A stretch of 64,000 bases of DNA from Azospirillum ramasamyi (lineage in GTDB: Bacteria > Pseudomonadota > Alphaproteobacteria > Azospirillales > Azospirillaceae), in NCBI RefSeq assembly GCF_003233655.1, contig NZ_CP029829.1, positions 2,180,978-2,244,977 on the forward strand, in the 5' to 3' direction. The translations under genes were made by a program, and so were the position numbers. The notes under the pieces are model-generated. The model was not told the DNA's origin and did no database searches. It worked only from the letters and a program-made list of their open reading frames with translations. This document shows positions 55,217 to 64,000 of the stretch, piece by piece. Numbering within the stretch: the stretch's first letter is position 1; every line of letters starts with the position of its first letter.

Positions 55217-56437
55217 TTACGAAGCATTGGGGGTGGCCAGCGCCGGTTCCGCCGCCGACCGCCGGGCGGCGATCACCATGCCGAGCGCCAGCAGCAGCGC
55301 CCCGAGCAGCACGGCGGCGGCGGCCCCCAGCAGCGCGGCGTTGAAGCTGCCGGTGTGCGTCACCACCAGCCCGGCCGGCAGCGGCCCGATGATCTGGCCC
55401 AGCCCATAGGCGGCGGTCAGCGCTCCCACCACCTTGGCCGATGCGCCGGCCGACAGCTGCCGCCCCAGGGCGAATGCCTGCGACACGATGCCGACGAAGG
55501 TGCCGCCGAACAGCAGGGCGGAGATGACGGCGACCGTCGGCGAACCGGTCATCGGCAGCAGGATGGCGACGGCCTGCGTCAGATGCGCCAGGATCAGCGA
55601 CCACCAGCTGCCGGTCCGCCGGGCGACCGCGGCCCAGAACACTCCCGCGCCGACAGCCCCCAGCCCGGCCACCATCCAGGCCGCCTCGCCCACCGCGGCG
55701 GTGCCGGGATCGGTCTTCAGGATCGACACCAGGAAGGTGGCCGACACGATGTAGCCGCCGCCTTCCAGGAAATAGGCCACAGTCAGCAGCAGAAGCGGCG
55801 CCGACAGCCCGCCCGCCCGCGCTGCTGCGGCGGCGTTCCCCGCCGTCCCGGCCGCGGCGGCTTGCGGCGGCTGCGCCGGATCGCGCACCCAGAGGCCGGG
55901 CAGCAGCCCCAGCACCGCGCAGATCGCCGCCAGCGCCAGCCAGTCGCCCGCCCAGCCCAGCCGCCCGCCGAACAGCGCCACGAACAGCCCCGACGAGGCG
56001 ATGCCGAGCCCGACCCCGGTGTAGAGCCAGCCGGCGAAGCGTTCCCCGCCCTGCCGCGTCAGCGTGTCCAGCACGATGGCGACGCCCAGGATGAAGATGC
56101 CGGCGCTCGACACCCCCGACAGGAAGCGCAGGACCAGCCAGACCGGCATCGCCTGCCCGGCGTCGCCCAGGTCGAGCCCCATCGCCGCGGTGGTGACGAC
56201 GCTGAGCAGCAGCGACAGCCGGAACACGGCGGTGCGCGCGACGCCGTGCGGCACCAGCCCCATCCCCAACGCGCCGACGAAATAGCCCAGATAGTTCAGC
56301 GAGGCGAGCAGCCCCGCCCCGTCGGTCCCCAGCCCGGTCGCCGCCTGCATCGCCGGCAGGATCGGGGTGAAGGCGAAACGCGCAACCCCCATCGCGATGG
56401 CGAGCCCGATCACGCCGCCGACCAGAACCCGAACCAT
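55217..56437 (-). CDS. YbfB/YjiJ-family MFS transporter
   Basis: 406 residues, twelve membrane segments. MGVARFAFTPILPAMQ near the N terminus is the family mark. Substrate unknown. It is divergent from the LysR gene at 56655, which probably controls it. Confidence 0.9.
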   Translation of the reverse strand: MVRVLVGGVIGLAIAMGVARFAFTPILPAMQAATGLGTDGAGLLASLNYLGYFVGALGMGLVPHGVARTAVFRLSLLLSVVTTAAMGLDLGDAGQAMPVWLVLRFLSGVSSAGIFILGVAIVLDTLTRQGGERFAGWLYTGVGLGIASSGLFVALFGGRLGWAGDWLALAAICAVLGLLPGLWVRDPAQPPQAAAAGTAGNAAAAARAGGLSAPLLLLTVAYFLEGGGYIVSATFLVSILKTDPGTAAVGEAAWMVAGLGAVGAGVFWAAVARRTGSWWSLILAHLTQAVAILLPMTGSPTVAVISALLFGGTFVGIVSQAFALGRQLSAGASAKVVGALTAAYGLGQIIGPLPAGLVVTHTGSFNAALLGAAAAVLLGALLLALGMVIAARRSAAEPALATPNAS

Positions 56438-56654
56438 GATCCACGTCCCCTCGGTTTTCGGCCGGCTCGTTTGGGAAAAGGTTCGAAAATGCGAACCGTT
56501 TGGTCAGCCGATTGATTTGGTTGCCTATCATGGCCGTGGCCCGCCCCTCGTTTCCAATGAATTGTTCTGATGATAAGCTCCACTCCCAGCGATGGGTGCC
56601 ATGCGTCGACATCGGGCTGCGGAGGCATGGCGATGGCAGGCAGGAGGCGTCGCG

Positions 56655-57512
56655 ATGGATCTCGCCGGTTTGCGGGTGGTGAAGGCGGTGGCTGACACCG
56701 GCAGCGTCAGCCGGGCGGCCGAGGCGCTGAACTGCGTGCAGTCCAACGTCACCGCGCGGGTCAAGCGGCTGGAAGAGGATTTGGGCGTCGACCTGTTCCT
56801 GCGCCTCAGCCGCGGGATGGAGCCGACGCCGGCCGGGCGGGTGCTGGCCGGCTATGCCGACCGGGTGCTTCGGCTGGTCGCCCAGGCCCGCGACGCGGTG
56901 GCGGAGGCCGCCGGACACGGCGGGCGGCTGGCGGTGGGCAGCATGGAATCGACCGCCGCGGTGCGGCTGCCGCCGATCCTGGCCCGCTTCCACCGCGACA
57001 ATCCCGACGTGGAGCTGACCATCGCCCCCGGCCCGACCGAGACCCTGCTGGCCGAGGTGCTGGCCGGGCGGCTGGACGGCGCCTTCGTCGGCGGCGCGGT
57101 GGAGCATCCCGACCTGACCGCCCGGCGCATCTTCGACGAGGAGTTGGTGCTGGCCGAGCCCGCCGCCGGCCTGACCACCGACAGCGCCCGCCGCACCCTG
57201 ATCGTCTTCGGCCGCGCCTGCGCCTATCGCGGCCGGGCCGAGATGGCGATGCGCGAGGCCGGGCGCGTCCCCTACCGCGTCATGGAGTTCGGCGCGCTGG
57301 ACGCCATCCTCGGCTGCGTCGGCGCCGGCATGGGGGTGACGGTGATGCCGCGCTCGGTGGTGGAGCGCGATCCCTGGCGGGAGCTGCTGGCGGCCCGGCC
57401 GCTGCCAGGCGCGCTGGCCCGCATGCCCACCCAATTCATCCGCCGCACCGACTCCATCGAGACGGGCAGCCTGCGCGCCTTCCTGGCGGCGGTGTCGGAC
57501 GGCCCGCCGTGA
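56655..57512 (+). CDS. LysR-family transcriptional regulator
   Basis: 285 residues from ATG 56655, with AGGAGG about seven bases upstream. HTH at residues 1-60 (LAGLRVVKAVADTGSVSRAAEALNC), then the inducer-binding domain. It is divergent from the MFS gene across a 217-base gap. Confidence 0.92.
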   Translation: MDLAGLRVVKAVADTGSVSRAAEALNCVQSNVTARVKRLEEDLGVDLFLRLSRGMEPTPAGRVLAGYADRVLRLVAQARDAVAEAAGHGGRLAVGSMESTAAVRLPPILARFHRDNPDVELTIAPGPTETLLAEVLAGRLDGAFVGGAVEHPDLTARRIFDEELVLAEPAAGLTTDSARRTLIVFGRACAYRGRAEMAMREAGRVPYRVMEFGALDAILGCVGAGMGVTVMPRSVVERDPWRELLAARPLPGALARMPTQFIRRTDSIETGSLRAFLAAVSDGPP

Positions 57513-57733
57513 AAGACGCCATTGACGGTGCGGCAGGGTCGCCCACATCACACGCGGGGTTGAACGGCCTGTCGGCGGCGTGCTAGGCAGGCGCGGGTTG
57601 GCCATCCGGCCCGGTGCCACGCGCGCGACCATTTGGAAACCGCTTCGATCCGCCCCCAAGGTGTCCATCGGGGGCGATACCGGAACAGCGACGCGCGGCC
57701 GACACCGCAGGCCGGAACAGCGGAGAAGAGATC

Positions 57734-58066
57734 ATGCCCTACGTCGTCACCGACGGCTGCATCAAGTGCAAGTACACCGACTGCGTCGAAGTCTGCCCCG
57801 TGGATTGCTTCTACGAGGGTGAGAACATGCTGGTCATCCACCCCGACGAGTGCATCGACTGCGGCGTGTGCGAGCCGGAATGCCCGGCCGAGGCGATCGT
57901 CCCCGATACCGACGACCGCGCGACCAAGTGGCTGGAGCTGAACCGCGACTATTCGGGCCAGTGGCCGAACATCACCCGCAAGAAGGACGCGCCGGCGGAC
58001 GCCGACGAGTTCAAGGGCGTGGACGGCAAGTTCGAGAAGTTCTTCTCCCCCAAGGCGGGCGGCTGA
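57734..58066 (+). CDS. fdxA: Seven-iron ferredoxin FdxA
   Basis: 110 residues from ATG 57734. [17 protein letters not shown] supplies the 3Fe-4S and part of the 4Fe-4S ligands; [12 protein letters not shown] completes the second cluster. Electron carrier with no membrane segment. It is followed by a multi-hairpin element. Confidence 0.94.
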   Translation: MPYVVTDGCIKCKYTDCVEVCPVDCFYEGENMLVIHPDECIDCGVCEPECPAEAIVPDTDDRATKWLELNRDYSGQWPNITRKKDAPADADEFKGVDGKFEKFFSPKAGG

Positions 58067-58078
58067 GACACACCAGCG

Positions 58079-58145
58079 GATGCGGCCCGGCTTGCCGGTC
58101 TTCCCCCGGGGGAAAACCCGCGACTCTTCCGAGTCGGGCCGCATC
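58079..58145 (+). other. Multi-hairpin element after fdxA
   Basis: An 11-bp outer stem (58079-58089 with 58135-58145) encloses a perfect 14-bp palindrome (TTCCCCCGGGGGAA) and a small GACTC/GAGTC hairpin. It may end or protect the fdxA transcript. Confidence 0.55.
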
Positions 58146-58239
58146 AACCGATTGCACGCTCCGAAGTTGCTATGCAAAATCGACGGGGCGGCCATGGCCG
58201 GGTTTGGACATTTTCCACCCGGATGCTTGCGCGTTCCCT

Positions 58240-58268
58240 TTGTAACTCGAGCGTAACATCGCTATAAT
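58240..58268 (+). promoter_or_regulatory. Sigma-70 promoter of the carD region
   Basis: TTGTAA, 17 bases, TATAAT (58263-58268). The start point should be near 58275, 175 bases before carD. Confidence 0.8.
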
Positions 58269-58274
58269 GCGCGC

Positions 58275-58392
58275 CCGGAGACCGGCCTCCGCGTCATTGC
58301 CGGTTTTCCCTCTGTTCAAGGACCCGTGGCTTTTGTGATCGTCGTGGATGGGCACCATCCCCACGGCGCCATAACTGTCCGGGGTCCTTTTT
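58275..58392 (+). ncRNA. Candidate small RNA or attenuator in the carD leader
   Basis: Between the promoter and carD, a long-range stem (58318-58325 with 58382-58389) encloses a GATGG/CCATC hairpin and is followed by TTTTT. This looks like a terminator, giving either a ~118-base RNA or a leader that must be read through to reach carD. Confidence 0.45.
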
Positions 58393-58450
58393 CGTCCCTT
58401 CCACCGGGGCGGCAAAATGGCGCGATCGCGAGAAGTGAGAGCCAATCCAA

Positions 58451-58951
58451 ATGTCGAACAAGCTTGACTTCGAAGCCGGTGACTTCGTCGTTTATCCGGC
58501 TCATGGCGTCGGTCGGGTCGAAGGGATCGAGACCCACAGCATCGCCGGACTCGAGGTTCAACTCTACGCGATCACGTTCGAGAAAGAGCGGATGACGCTC
58601 AAGGTTCCGGTTACCAAGGCCCGCAACGCCGGCCTGCGCCGCCTGTCCTCCAAGGACCGCATCAAGGTCGCGCTGGAGACGCTGCAGGGCCGTTCGCGCG
58701 TCCGCCGCACGATGTGGAGCCGCCGCGCCCAGGAGTATGAGGCCAAGATCAACTCAGGCGATCCGGTGTCCATCGCCGAGGTGGTGCGCGACCTGTACCG
58801 CGGCGCCGACCAGTCCGACCAGTCCTACAGCGAGCGCCAGATCTATCAGGCCGCCCTGGAGCGTCTGGCCCGCGAACTGGCCGCCGTCGAGAAGATCGAC
58901 GAAACCAAGGCGACGGAGCGTCTGGAGTCGGTGCTGTCCAAGGCGGCCTGA
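58451..58951 (+). CDS. CarD-family transcription factor
   Basis: 166 residues. N-terminal RNA polymerase-interacting domain (FEAGDFVVYPAHGVGRVEGIE) and a helical DNA-binding domain. It stabilises open complexes at promoters. A strong terminator follows at 58993. Confidence 0.93.
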   Translation: MSNKLDFEAGDFVVYPAHGVGRVEGIETHSIAGLEVQLYAITFEKERMTLKVPVTKARNAGLRRLSSKDRIKVALETLQGRSRVRRTMWSRRAQEYEAKINSGDPVSIAEVVRDLYRGADQSDQSYSERQIYQAALERLARELAAVEKIDETKATERLESVLSKAA

Positions 58952-58992
58952 CGCCGGACAGGACTCGGTCCAGAAATCCGTCCGTGACACGA

Positions 58993-59039
58993 ACGGGCGC
59001 GCGGCTGCCACTTCAAGCCGCGCGCCCGTCTCGTTTTTT
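58993..59039 (+). terminator. Rho-independent terminator of carD
   Basis: A 14-bp perfect stem (58993-59006 with 59016-59029), then CTCG and TTTTTT. Confidence 0.92.
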
Positions 59040-59162
59040 CACCTTTGTTTCGGCGGCACGACACGCCTAAACTCCCCGCCGCCCTCCGGCCCCGGCACTT
59101 GCCGGCATCCCCGGACGGACCGCTGACACCGGCTTCGCGAACGACGTCGAAGGGGATCGAGT

Positions 59163-60116
59163 TTGGGTCTGCCGCCGCGCCTTGGTCATCCCGCCCGCCC
59201 TGCCGGGACCATCGTCGCCGCCGTCGAGGACGACAGCCGCTTCGCGTCGCTCGGCCGTCCGCGCCGCGTCTGGACCATCGGCGCTATCCATGCCCAGCCC
59301 GACCGGCTGGACGTGATCCACCACGCCATCGCCCAGCGCTTCCGTCCCGGCGACCGGCTGGTCTATCTCGGCAACATGATCGGCTTGGGCGACCAGGTGG
59401 TGGAGACCATCGACCGGCTGCTGACCTTCCGCATCGCGCTGCTGGCGATGCCGGGCATGGTCGCGTCGGACATCGTCTACCTCCGCGGCCAGCAGGAGGA
59501 GATGTGGCAGAAGTTGCAGCAACTCCACTTCGCCCCCGATCCCCGCACCGTCCTGGACTGGATGCTGCGCCAGGGCGTTGCGCCGACGCTGGCGGCCTAT
59601 GGCGGCAACCTGGAGGCGGGCATGGCGGCGGCGCGCGGCGGCGCCGTGATGCTCGGACGCTGGACGCGCGAACTGCGCCAGTCGATGGCCGCCCATCCCG
59701 GCCACGAGGCGCTGTTCAACGCCCTGCGCCGTGCCGCCTACACCGGCGGGCCGGTCGGCAGCCCGGTTTCCGGCGACGGGCCGGATGACGGTCCCCCCGG
59801 CGCCGACAGCCGGAGCGCCGGCAGCCGGGGCGGCAGCATGCTTCTGGTCAGCGCCGGCATCGACCCGCGGCGTCCGCTGACCGGCCAGGGCGATGCCTTC
59901 TGGTGGGGCACCGCCGCCTTCGCCCGGCTGGACCAGCCCTATGGCGCTTTCCGCCGCCTCGTGCGCGGCTACAACCCTCTCTGGACCCCCGAAGACCCCA
60001 GCGTGGATGTCGGCCCGGTGACGGTGACGCTGGACGGCGGCTGCGGCCGTGGTGGGCACCTCGTCTGCGCCTGCCTCGATTCTTTCGGGGAAATGCTGGA
60101 CCTTTTCCAGGTGTGA
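59163..60116 (+). CDS. Calcineurin-like phosphoesterase fold lacking metal ligands
   Basis: 317 residues from TTG 59163 with AAGGGG seven bases upstream. The fold of PPP-type phosphoesterases is recognisable, but GDxHG reads GAIHA (residues 40-44), GDxxDRG reads GNMIGLG (70-76), GNHE reads GQQE and HAGIDP reads SAGIDP. All metal ligands but one His are lost. It is probably a binding or scaffold protein. Confidence 0.72.
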   Translation: MGLPPRLGHPARPAGTIVAAVEDDSRFASLGRPRRVWTIGAIHAQPDRLDVIHHAIAQRFRPGDRLVYLGNMIGLGDQVVETIDRLLTFRIALLAMPGMVASDIVYLRGQQEEMWQKLQQLHFAPDPRTVLDWMLRQGVAPTLAAYGGNLEAGMAAARGGAVMLGRWTRELRQSMAAHPGHEALFNALRRAAYTGGPVGSPVSGDGPDDGPPGADSRSAGSRGGSMLLVSAGIDPRRPLTGQGDAFWWGTAAFARLDQPYGAFRRLVRGYNPLWTPEDPSVDVGPVTVTLDGGCGRGGHLVCACLDSFGEMLDLFQV

Positions 60117-60392
60117 TCCCACCCTTAGGTCCAGCCCGAACCTTCCTCCCCTCCCCGCCTACCGCTGCCGCCATCATCCGGAACGCCTTGAAATAGGCCT
60201 CCGGTAAAAATCCTCCATGCCCTGTGATCCGTTGTCCCTACACCTGCGTATGAATCCGCAACAGGGCGCGCTCATGCTTGTTGTCTAACCCGACGGCATC
60301 AGACCGGGGGCAGGCGGCAAAGCGGCGAAGACCCGATAATACGGGGATATGCGAAGGAACACGATGCCGCCCAGACGGGAAGGAAGGGACGG

Positions 60393-61289
60393 ATGGCATA
60401 CATCGACGATCCGGAGACTCAGCGTGCGAATCTGAGCTTCATCAAGGCATCCATGCGCGAACCGTTGCTGTCGCGCGACCATGAATTCGAACTCGCCCGA
60501 AAATGGCGCGAGGGCAACGATGAACGCGCCCTGCATCAGCTGGTGCGGGCATACACCCGTCTGGTGGTAGCCACCGCGTCCCGATTCCGTAATTACGGTC
60601 TGCCGATGGGCGATCTCGTCCAGGAGGGCAATGTCGGCCTGATGCAGGCGGCCAGCCGCTTCGAGCCCGACCGCGAGGTACGTTTCTCCACCTACGCCGC
60701 CTGGTGGATCCGCTCGGCCATGCAGGACTACATCCTGCGCAACTGGTCGATCGTGCGGACCGGCACCACCGCCGCGCAGAAGTCCCTGTTCTTCAACCTG
60801 CGCCGCCTGCGCGCCAAGATCGACAGCGCCACCCAGAACGGCAGCGGCGCTCCCCTGACCAGGGAAGGCCGCGAGTGGATCGCCGGCGAACTGAAGGTCG
60901 AGGTGTCCGAGGTCGAGGCGATGGAAATGCGGCTGTCCGGTTCCGACCAGTCGCTGAACACGCCGGTGGCCGACGGCTCCGACGACGACTGGCAGGACTT
61001 CCTGGCCGACCAGCGCCCCTCGCCGGAGGAGGTGGTGATCGGCATGCGCGACGCCAACACGCGCTCGCAGTGGCTGGCGGACGCGCTGGGCGAACTGAGC
61101 CCGCGCGAACGCACCATCATCCGCGAACGCCGCCTGCGCGAGGAAGGCGCCACGCTGGAGGAGTTGGGCCGCGAACTGGGCGTCAGCAAGGAGCGCGTGC
61201 GCCAGCTGGAGCATCGGGCGCTGCTGAAACTGCGCCAGTCGATGCTGAAGCGGGTCGAGGACTCGGACGACCTGCTGGCGGAGGCGTGA
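60393..61289 (+). CDS. rpoH: RpoH-type heat-shock sigma factor (sigma-32)
   Basis: 298 residues. Region 2 has GLPMGDLVQEGNVGLMQAASRFEP, then FSTYAAWWIRSAMQDYILRNWSIVR, the RpoH box. Region 4 has LGVSKERVRQLEHRALLKLR. ATG 60393 follows GGAAGGAAGG. It should drive heat-shock genes, possibly including groESL here. Confidence 0.94.
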   Translation: MAYIDDPETQRANLSFIKASMREPLLSRDHEFELARKWREGNDERALHQLVRAYTRLVVATASRFRNYGLPMGDLVQEGNVGLMQAASRFEPDREVRFSTYAAWWIRSAMQDYILRNWSIVRTGTTAAQKSLFFNLRRLRAKIDSATQNGSGAPLTREGREWIAGELKVEVSEVEAMEMRLSGSDQSLNTPVADGSDDDWQDFLADQRPSPEEVVIGMRDANTRSQWLADALGELSPRERTIIRERRLREEGATLEELGRELGVSKERVRQLEHRALLKLRQSMLKRVEDSDDLLAEA

Positions 61290-61298
61290 AGCTTACGG

Positions 61299-61440
61299 CC
61301 CCCTCCCCATCCCTCCCCCGCTTCACGGGAGAGGTGGCAGGACGCTTGCCAGGTTTCGGCAACGGAGCGGCGACAGCTCCCTCTCCCGTGATCGGACGGG
61401 CCTTCGGCCGGCCGAGAGCGGGGGAGGGTTAGGGAGGGGG
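61299..61440. repeat. Dispersed intergenic repeat with inverted ends, copy 2
   Basis: 142 bases between rpoH and purH. It begins CCCCCTCCCCATCCCTCCCC and ends GGGGAGGGTTAGGGAGGGGG, as in the copy at 2655, and shares the inner GGACGCTTG and CCCTCTCCCG tracts. Confidence 0.75.
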
Positions 61441-61468
61441 CAACCGGCGCCCCCACCCCATCGACACG

Positions 61469-63073
61469 TCAATGCCGGAAGTGCCGCATTCCGGTCAGCA
61501 CCATCGCCAGACCCTTCTCGTCCGCGGCGGCGATGACCTCGTTGTCGCGGATCGAACCGCCCGGCTGGATCACCGCCGTCACACCCGCTTCCGCCGCGGC
61601 CAGCAGGCCGTCGGCGAACGGGAAGAAGGCGTCCGACGCGACGACCGAGCCCTTGGTCAGCGGCTCCGGGAGGCCGGCGGCCTTGGCGGCTTCGGCCGAC
61701 TTGATGGCGGCGATGCGGGCCGAATCGACGCGGCTCATCTGGCCGGCGCCGACGCCCACCGTGGCGCCGTTCTTGGCATAGACGATGGCGTTCGACTTGA
61801 CGTGCTTGGCGACGCGGAAGGCGAAGAGCAGGTCGGCCAGTTCCTGTTCGGTCGGCGCGCGCTTGGTGACGACCTTCAGCTCGGCCGGGTTGACGCGGCC
61901 GCTGTCGCGGTTCTGCAGCAGGAAGCCGCCGGACAGCTGCTTGATCATCATGCCGGGCTCGGCCGGGTTCGGCACGTCCTTGGTCAGCAGCACGCGCAGG
62001 TTCTTCTTGGTCGCCAGCAGGGCGCGCGCGGCCTCGTCGGCGTCCGGGGCGATCACCACCTCGGCGAACAGCTTGGAGATCTCCTCCGCCGTTTCGGCGT
62101 CCAGGCTGCGGTTGACGGCTATGATGCCGCCGAAGGCGCTGACCGGATCGCACAGCAGGGCCGACCGGTAGGCCTCCAGCAGGTTGGAGCCTTGCGCCAC
62201 GCCGCAGGGGTTGGCGTGCTTGATGATGGCGACGGCCGGCTGCTCGAACTCCGCCACCAGTTCGAAGGCGGCGTCGGTGTCGTTCAGGTTGTTGTAGGAC
62301 AGCTCCTTGCCCTGCAGCTGCACGGCGGTGGCGACGCCCGGACGCTTCTCGCCGGTGACGTAGAAGGCCGCCTGCTGGTGCGGGTTCTCGCCATAGCGCA
62401 GGGTCTGGGCCAGGACGCCCGACAGGGTGGTGCGCGGCGGGAAGGTCTCGCCCAGCTGGCCGGCCAGCCAGGTGGAGATGGCGGCGTCATAGGCGGCGGT
62501 GCGGGCATAGGCGCGCTGGGCCAGCTTGCGGCGCAGGGCCAGCGTGACGCAGCCGTCATGGGTCGCCAGTTCGTCCATCACCGCCTCGTAATCGGACGGC
62601 TCGGTGACGATGGCGACGAAATCGTGGTTCTTGGCGGCGGCGCGGATCATCGCCGGCCCGCCGATGTCGATGTTCTCGACGCAATCGTCATAGGCCGCGC
62701 CCTTGGCGACCGTCGCCTCGAACGGATAGAGGTTGACCACCACCAGATCGATGCCGGGGATGTCGTGCTGGGCCATGGCGTCGGCATGGATGTCGCGGCG
62801 GGCCAGGATGCCGCCATGGACGCGCGGATGCAGCGTCTTGACGCGGCCGTCCATGATCTCCGGGAAGCCGGTGTGGTCGGAGACCTCCTTGACCGGCACG
62901 CCGGCCTCGGCCAGACGCTGGGCCGAACCGCCGGTCGACAGGATTTCGACGCCGCGGGCGGCGAGCGCCTTGCCCAGCTCCACCAGACCGGCCTTGTCGG
63001 ACACGGAGATCAGGGCGCGGGTGATGCGGACCTTGTCGGGGGCGGGGGCGTGGTTGGCTTTGGGCGGGCTCAT
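61469..63073 (-). CDS. purH: Bifunctional AICAR transformylase / IMP cyclohydrolase
   Basis: 534 residues from ATG 63073. It performs the last two steps of IMP synthesis. The cyclohydrolase N-terminal part has [31 protein letters not shown] and the transformylase part has [11 protein letters not shown]. The end (GMRHFRH) is complete. Confidence 0.97.
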   Translation of the reverse strand: MSPPKANHAPAPDKVRITRALISVSDKAGLVELGKALAARGVEILSTGGSAQRLAEAGVPVKEVSDHTGFPEIMDGRVKTLHPRVHGGILARRDIHADAMAQHDIPGIDLVVVNLYPFEATVAKGAAYDDCVENIDIGGPAMIRAAAKNHDFVAIVTEPSDYEAVMDELATHDGCVTLALRRKLAQRAYARTAAYDAAISTWLAGQLGETFPPRTTLSGVLAQTLRYGENPHQQAAFYVTGEKRPGVATAVQLQGKELSYNNLNDTDAAFELVAEFEQPAVAIIKHANPCGVAQGSNLLEAYRSALLCDPVSAFGGIIAVNRSLDAETAEEISKLFAEVVIAPDADEAARALLATKKNLRVLLTKDVPNPAEPGMMIKQLSGGFLLQNRDSGRVNPAELKVVTKRAPTEQELADLLFAFRVAKHVKSNAIVYAKNGATVGVGAGQMSRVDSARIAAIKSAEAAKAAGLPEPLTKGSVVASDAFFPFADGLLAAAEAGVTAVIQPGGSIRDNEVIAAADEKGLAMVLTGMRHFRH

Positions 63074-63151
63074 GGCGTCATCCTGATCGCTGCGGGTGGT
63101 GCGTTTGGCCGCAGGCAACCGGGGATACCCGGACAAGCACGGAAGAAGAAA

Positions 63152-63269
63152 AGCACGGACGGCCACGGAAATGCCGCTCAGCCGTGCTTATCCCTGCCCG
63201 CCCCCGGCGCTGCCGGCCCGGACGGACAGGGATAAGCACGGCGTGAAGAGTTCCGTGGTCGTCCGTGCT
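63152..63269. repeat. Nested inverted repeat between purH and the heparinase gene
   Basis: Inner arms 63181-63196 and 63227-63242 pair over 16 bases. Outer arms 63152-63170 and 63251-63269 pair with one mismatch over 19. Together they form a long cruciform-capable element with CCGTG motifs. Confidence 0.8.
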
Positions 63270-63344
63270 CCGAATCCCGTGTTCATCCGTGTTTCCACGC
63301 CTCTCCCGAAGGGTATAGGCCCGGCCACCGCGGATGGGCGCGAT

Positions 63345-64000
63345 TTACGCCGCCTTGCGCTCGCGGCGCAAGGCCCATTTCACCGTCAGCCCTTCGGGGC
63401 CGCATTGTCCCTGCATCATGATCTGCCGGGTGCGGCGCGGCTCGTCCCCGCTGCCGAGATAGACGCTCTCCGCCACCTCCAGCACGGCGCCGGTCACCCG
63501 CATGCGCCAGGCGTTGCCGCTGGGCAGGCGCAGAAGAACCTGATCGTTGCCCTGGGCGGGAACCACCTGGACATTCGGGTGCAGGTGGAAGCGGATGGCA
63601 TAGGGCTGCGGCTGCGGCGTGGCGCCGATCACCGGTTCCAGCGTGTCCTCGCCGCGCAGATCCTCGCCATTGTCGGCCAGATAGACGCGGCGGCGGTGCA
63701 GCAGGCCGAAGCCCTTGCTGTAGCCGTTGTGGCTGGCGACCACCAGCATGGCGCCGTCCGATTCCTGCCGCTCGCAGCTGACATTCGTCGGCCGGCGGCC
63801 CAGCCCGCCCTTCTCCAGAACCTCCGACGAGTTGGTGTCGGCCACCACCATGGTCGAATGGGCGGAAGACCCGGCCAGCGCCGCGCGCCAGGGGCCGCGC
63901 TGGGACGGGTGGCTGCCGCAATTGACGATCAGCCGCTCCTTGTTGACGGAGACCTCCATCGACAGGGTTCCGGCATGGGCGCTGCGGTCCAGCCCCACCG
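63345..64000 (-). CDS. Heparinase II/III-like protein, C-terminal part
   Basis: About 218 residues; the frame is open to the window edge, so the gene starts outside. GSHPSQRGPWRAALAGSSAHSTMVVADTNSSEV is typical of heparinase II/III-like C-terminal beta domains. Family enzymes cleave acidic polysaccharides, but in this family many are unassigned. It is upstream of purH on the same strand. Confidence 0.85.
   Translation of the reverse strand, partial: VGLDRSAHAGTLSMEVSVNKERLIVNCGSHPSQRGPWRAALAGSSAHSTMVVADTNSSEVLEKGGLGRRPTNVSCERQESDGAMLVVASHNGYSKGFGLLHRRRVYLADNGEDLRGEDTLEPVIGATPQPQPYAIRFHLHPNVQVVPAQGNDQVLLRLPSGNAWRMRVTGAVLEVAESVYLGSGDEPRRTRQIMMQGQCGPEGLTVKWALRRERKAA

Noticed and set aside
54741..57668. 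Minus-strand frame of about 975 codons
   Set aside because: It crosses the CBS, MFS and LysR genes in other frames and has shadow-like composition.
60198..60392. Clear promoter for rpoH
   Set aside because: Candidate -35 and -10 blocks did not have acceptable spacing, so none is reported.

Overview
This is a GC-rich, gene-dense chromosomal segment from an alphaproteobacterium. It is most likely an Azospirillum-type member of the Rhodospirillales; that placement is inference from gene content, not from a marker search. The pointers are a usg gene, the C4-pathway 5-aminolevulinate synthase, a cbb3 oxidase cluster with an FNR-type regulator, CarD, a class II CtaA, an alphaproteobacterial LexA box (GTTC-N7-GTTC) and a CIRCE-controlled groESL. 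I found no rRNA, tRNA, insertion sequence, prophage block or CRISPR array, so this reads as core chromosome.

Layout. 1-6.5 kb: end of an unrecognised protein, trxB, and a four-gene peptide-type ABC transporter without a binding protein. 6.5-15.2 kb: a HerA-like ATPase, two regulators, a zinc-type dehydrogenase, a repeat-bearing lipoprotein, a degenerate RsbT/RsbX-like protein beside a FixJ-like regulator that lacks its phosphoacceptor, and an EamA exporter. 15.5-19.2 kb: groEL/groES, usg, a small membrane protein and a lysozyme. 19.3-28.1 kb: the respiratory block, with ctaA, an FNR-type regulator, and ccoS, ccoI, ccoH, ccoP, ccoQ, ccoO and ccoN on the minus strand. 28.3-36 kb: two RNA methyltransferases, a thioesterase, two polyamine-type permeases, an Hpt/pseudo-receiver protein and a PadR-like regulator. 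36-43.7 kb: hemA, upp, a zinc-sensor-type diguanylate cyclase, trpF-pyrF, a heme oxygenase and an Atm1-like exporter. 43.9-53.7 kb: a large chemoreceptor, small lipoproteins, a protein phosphatase, a DTW-domain tRNA modifier, an SOS-boxed imuA without imuB/dnaE2, hemN and a DUF4112 protein. 53.9-64 kb: terC with a possible Mn2+ riboswitch, a CBS protein, an MFS/LysR pair, fdxA, carD, a degenerate phosphoesterase, rpoH, purH and the end of a heparinase II/III-like gene.

How it fits together. The clearest theme is oxygen-responsive heme and terminal-oxidase biogenesis. The window encodes an FNR-type [4Fe-4S] regulator and carries four FNR/FixK-like boxes. They lie upstream of ccoNOQP, ccoHIS, hemA and hemN, that is, the low-oxygen oxidase, its copper and assembly factors, and the first and an oxygen-independent step of heme synthesis. 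CtaA (heme A), heme oxygenase and an Atm1-like exporter are nearby. A second theme is a set of signalling proteins that keep their fold but appear to have lost catalytic or phosphorylation residues: a pseudo-receiver FixJ, a degenerate RsbT/RsbX fusion, an Hpt plus pseudo-receiver, and a calcineurin-like phosphoesterase.

Other points of interest are a dispersed ~120-140 bp intergenic repeat with inverted ends, a nested inverted repeat between purH and the heparinase gene, a promoter-plus-terminator unit in the carD leader, and a 25-residue membrane protein starting at TTG. No clear new multi-gene system was found.
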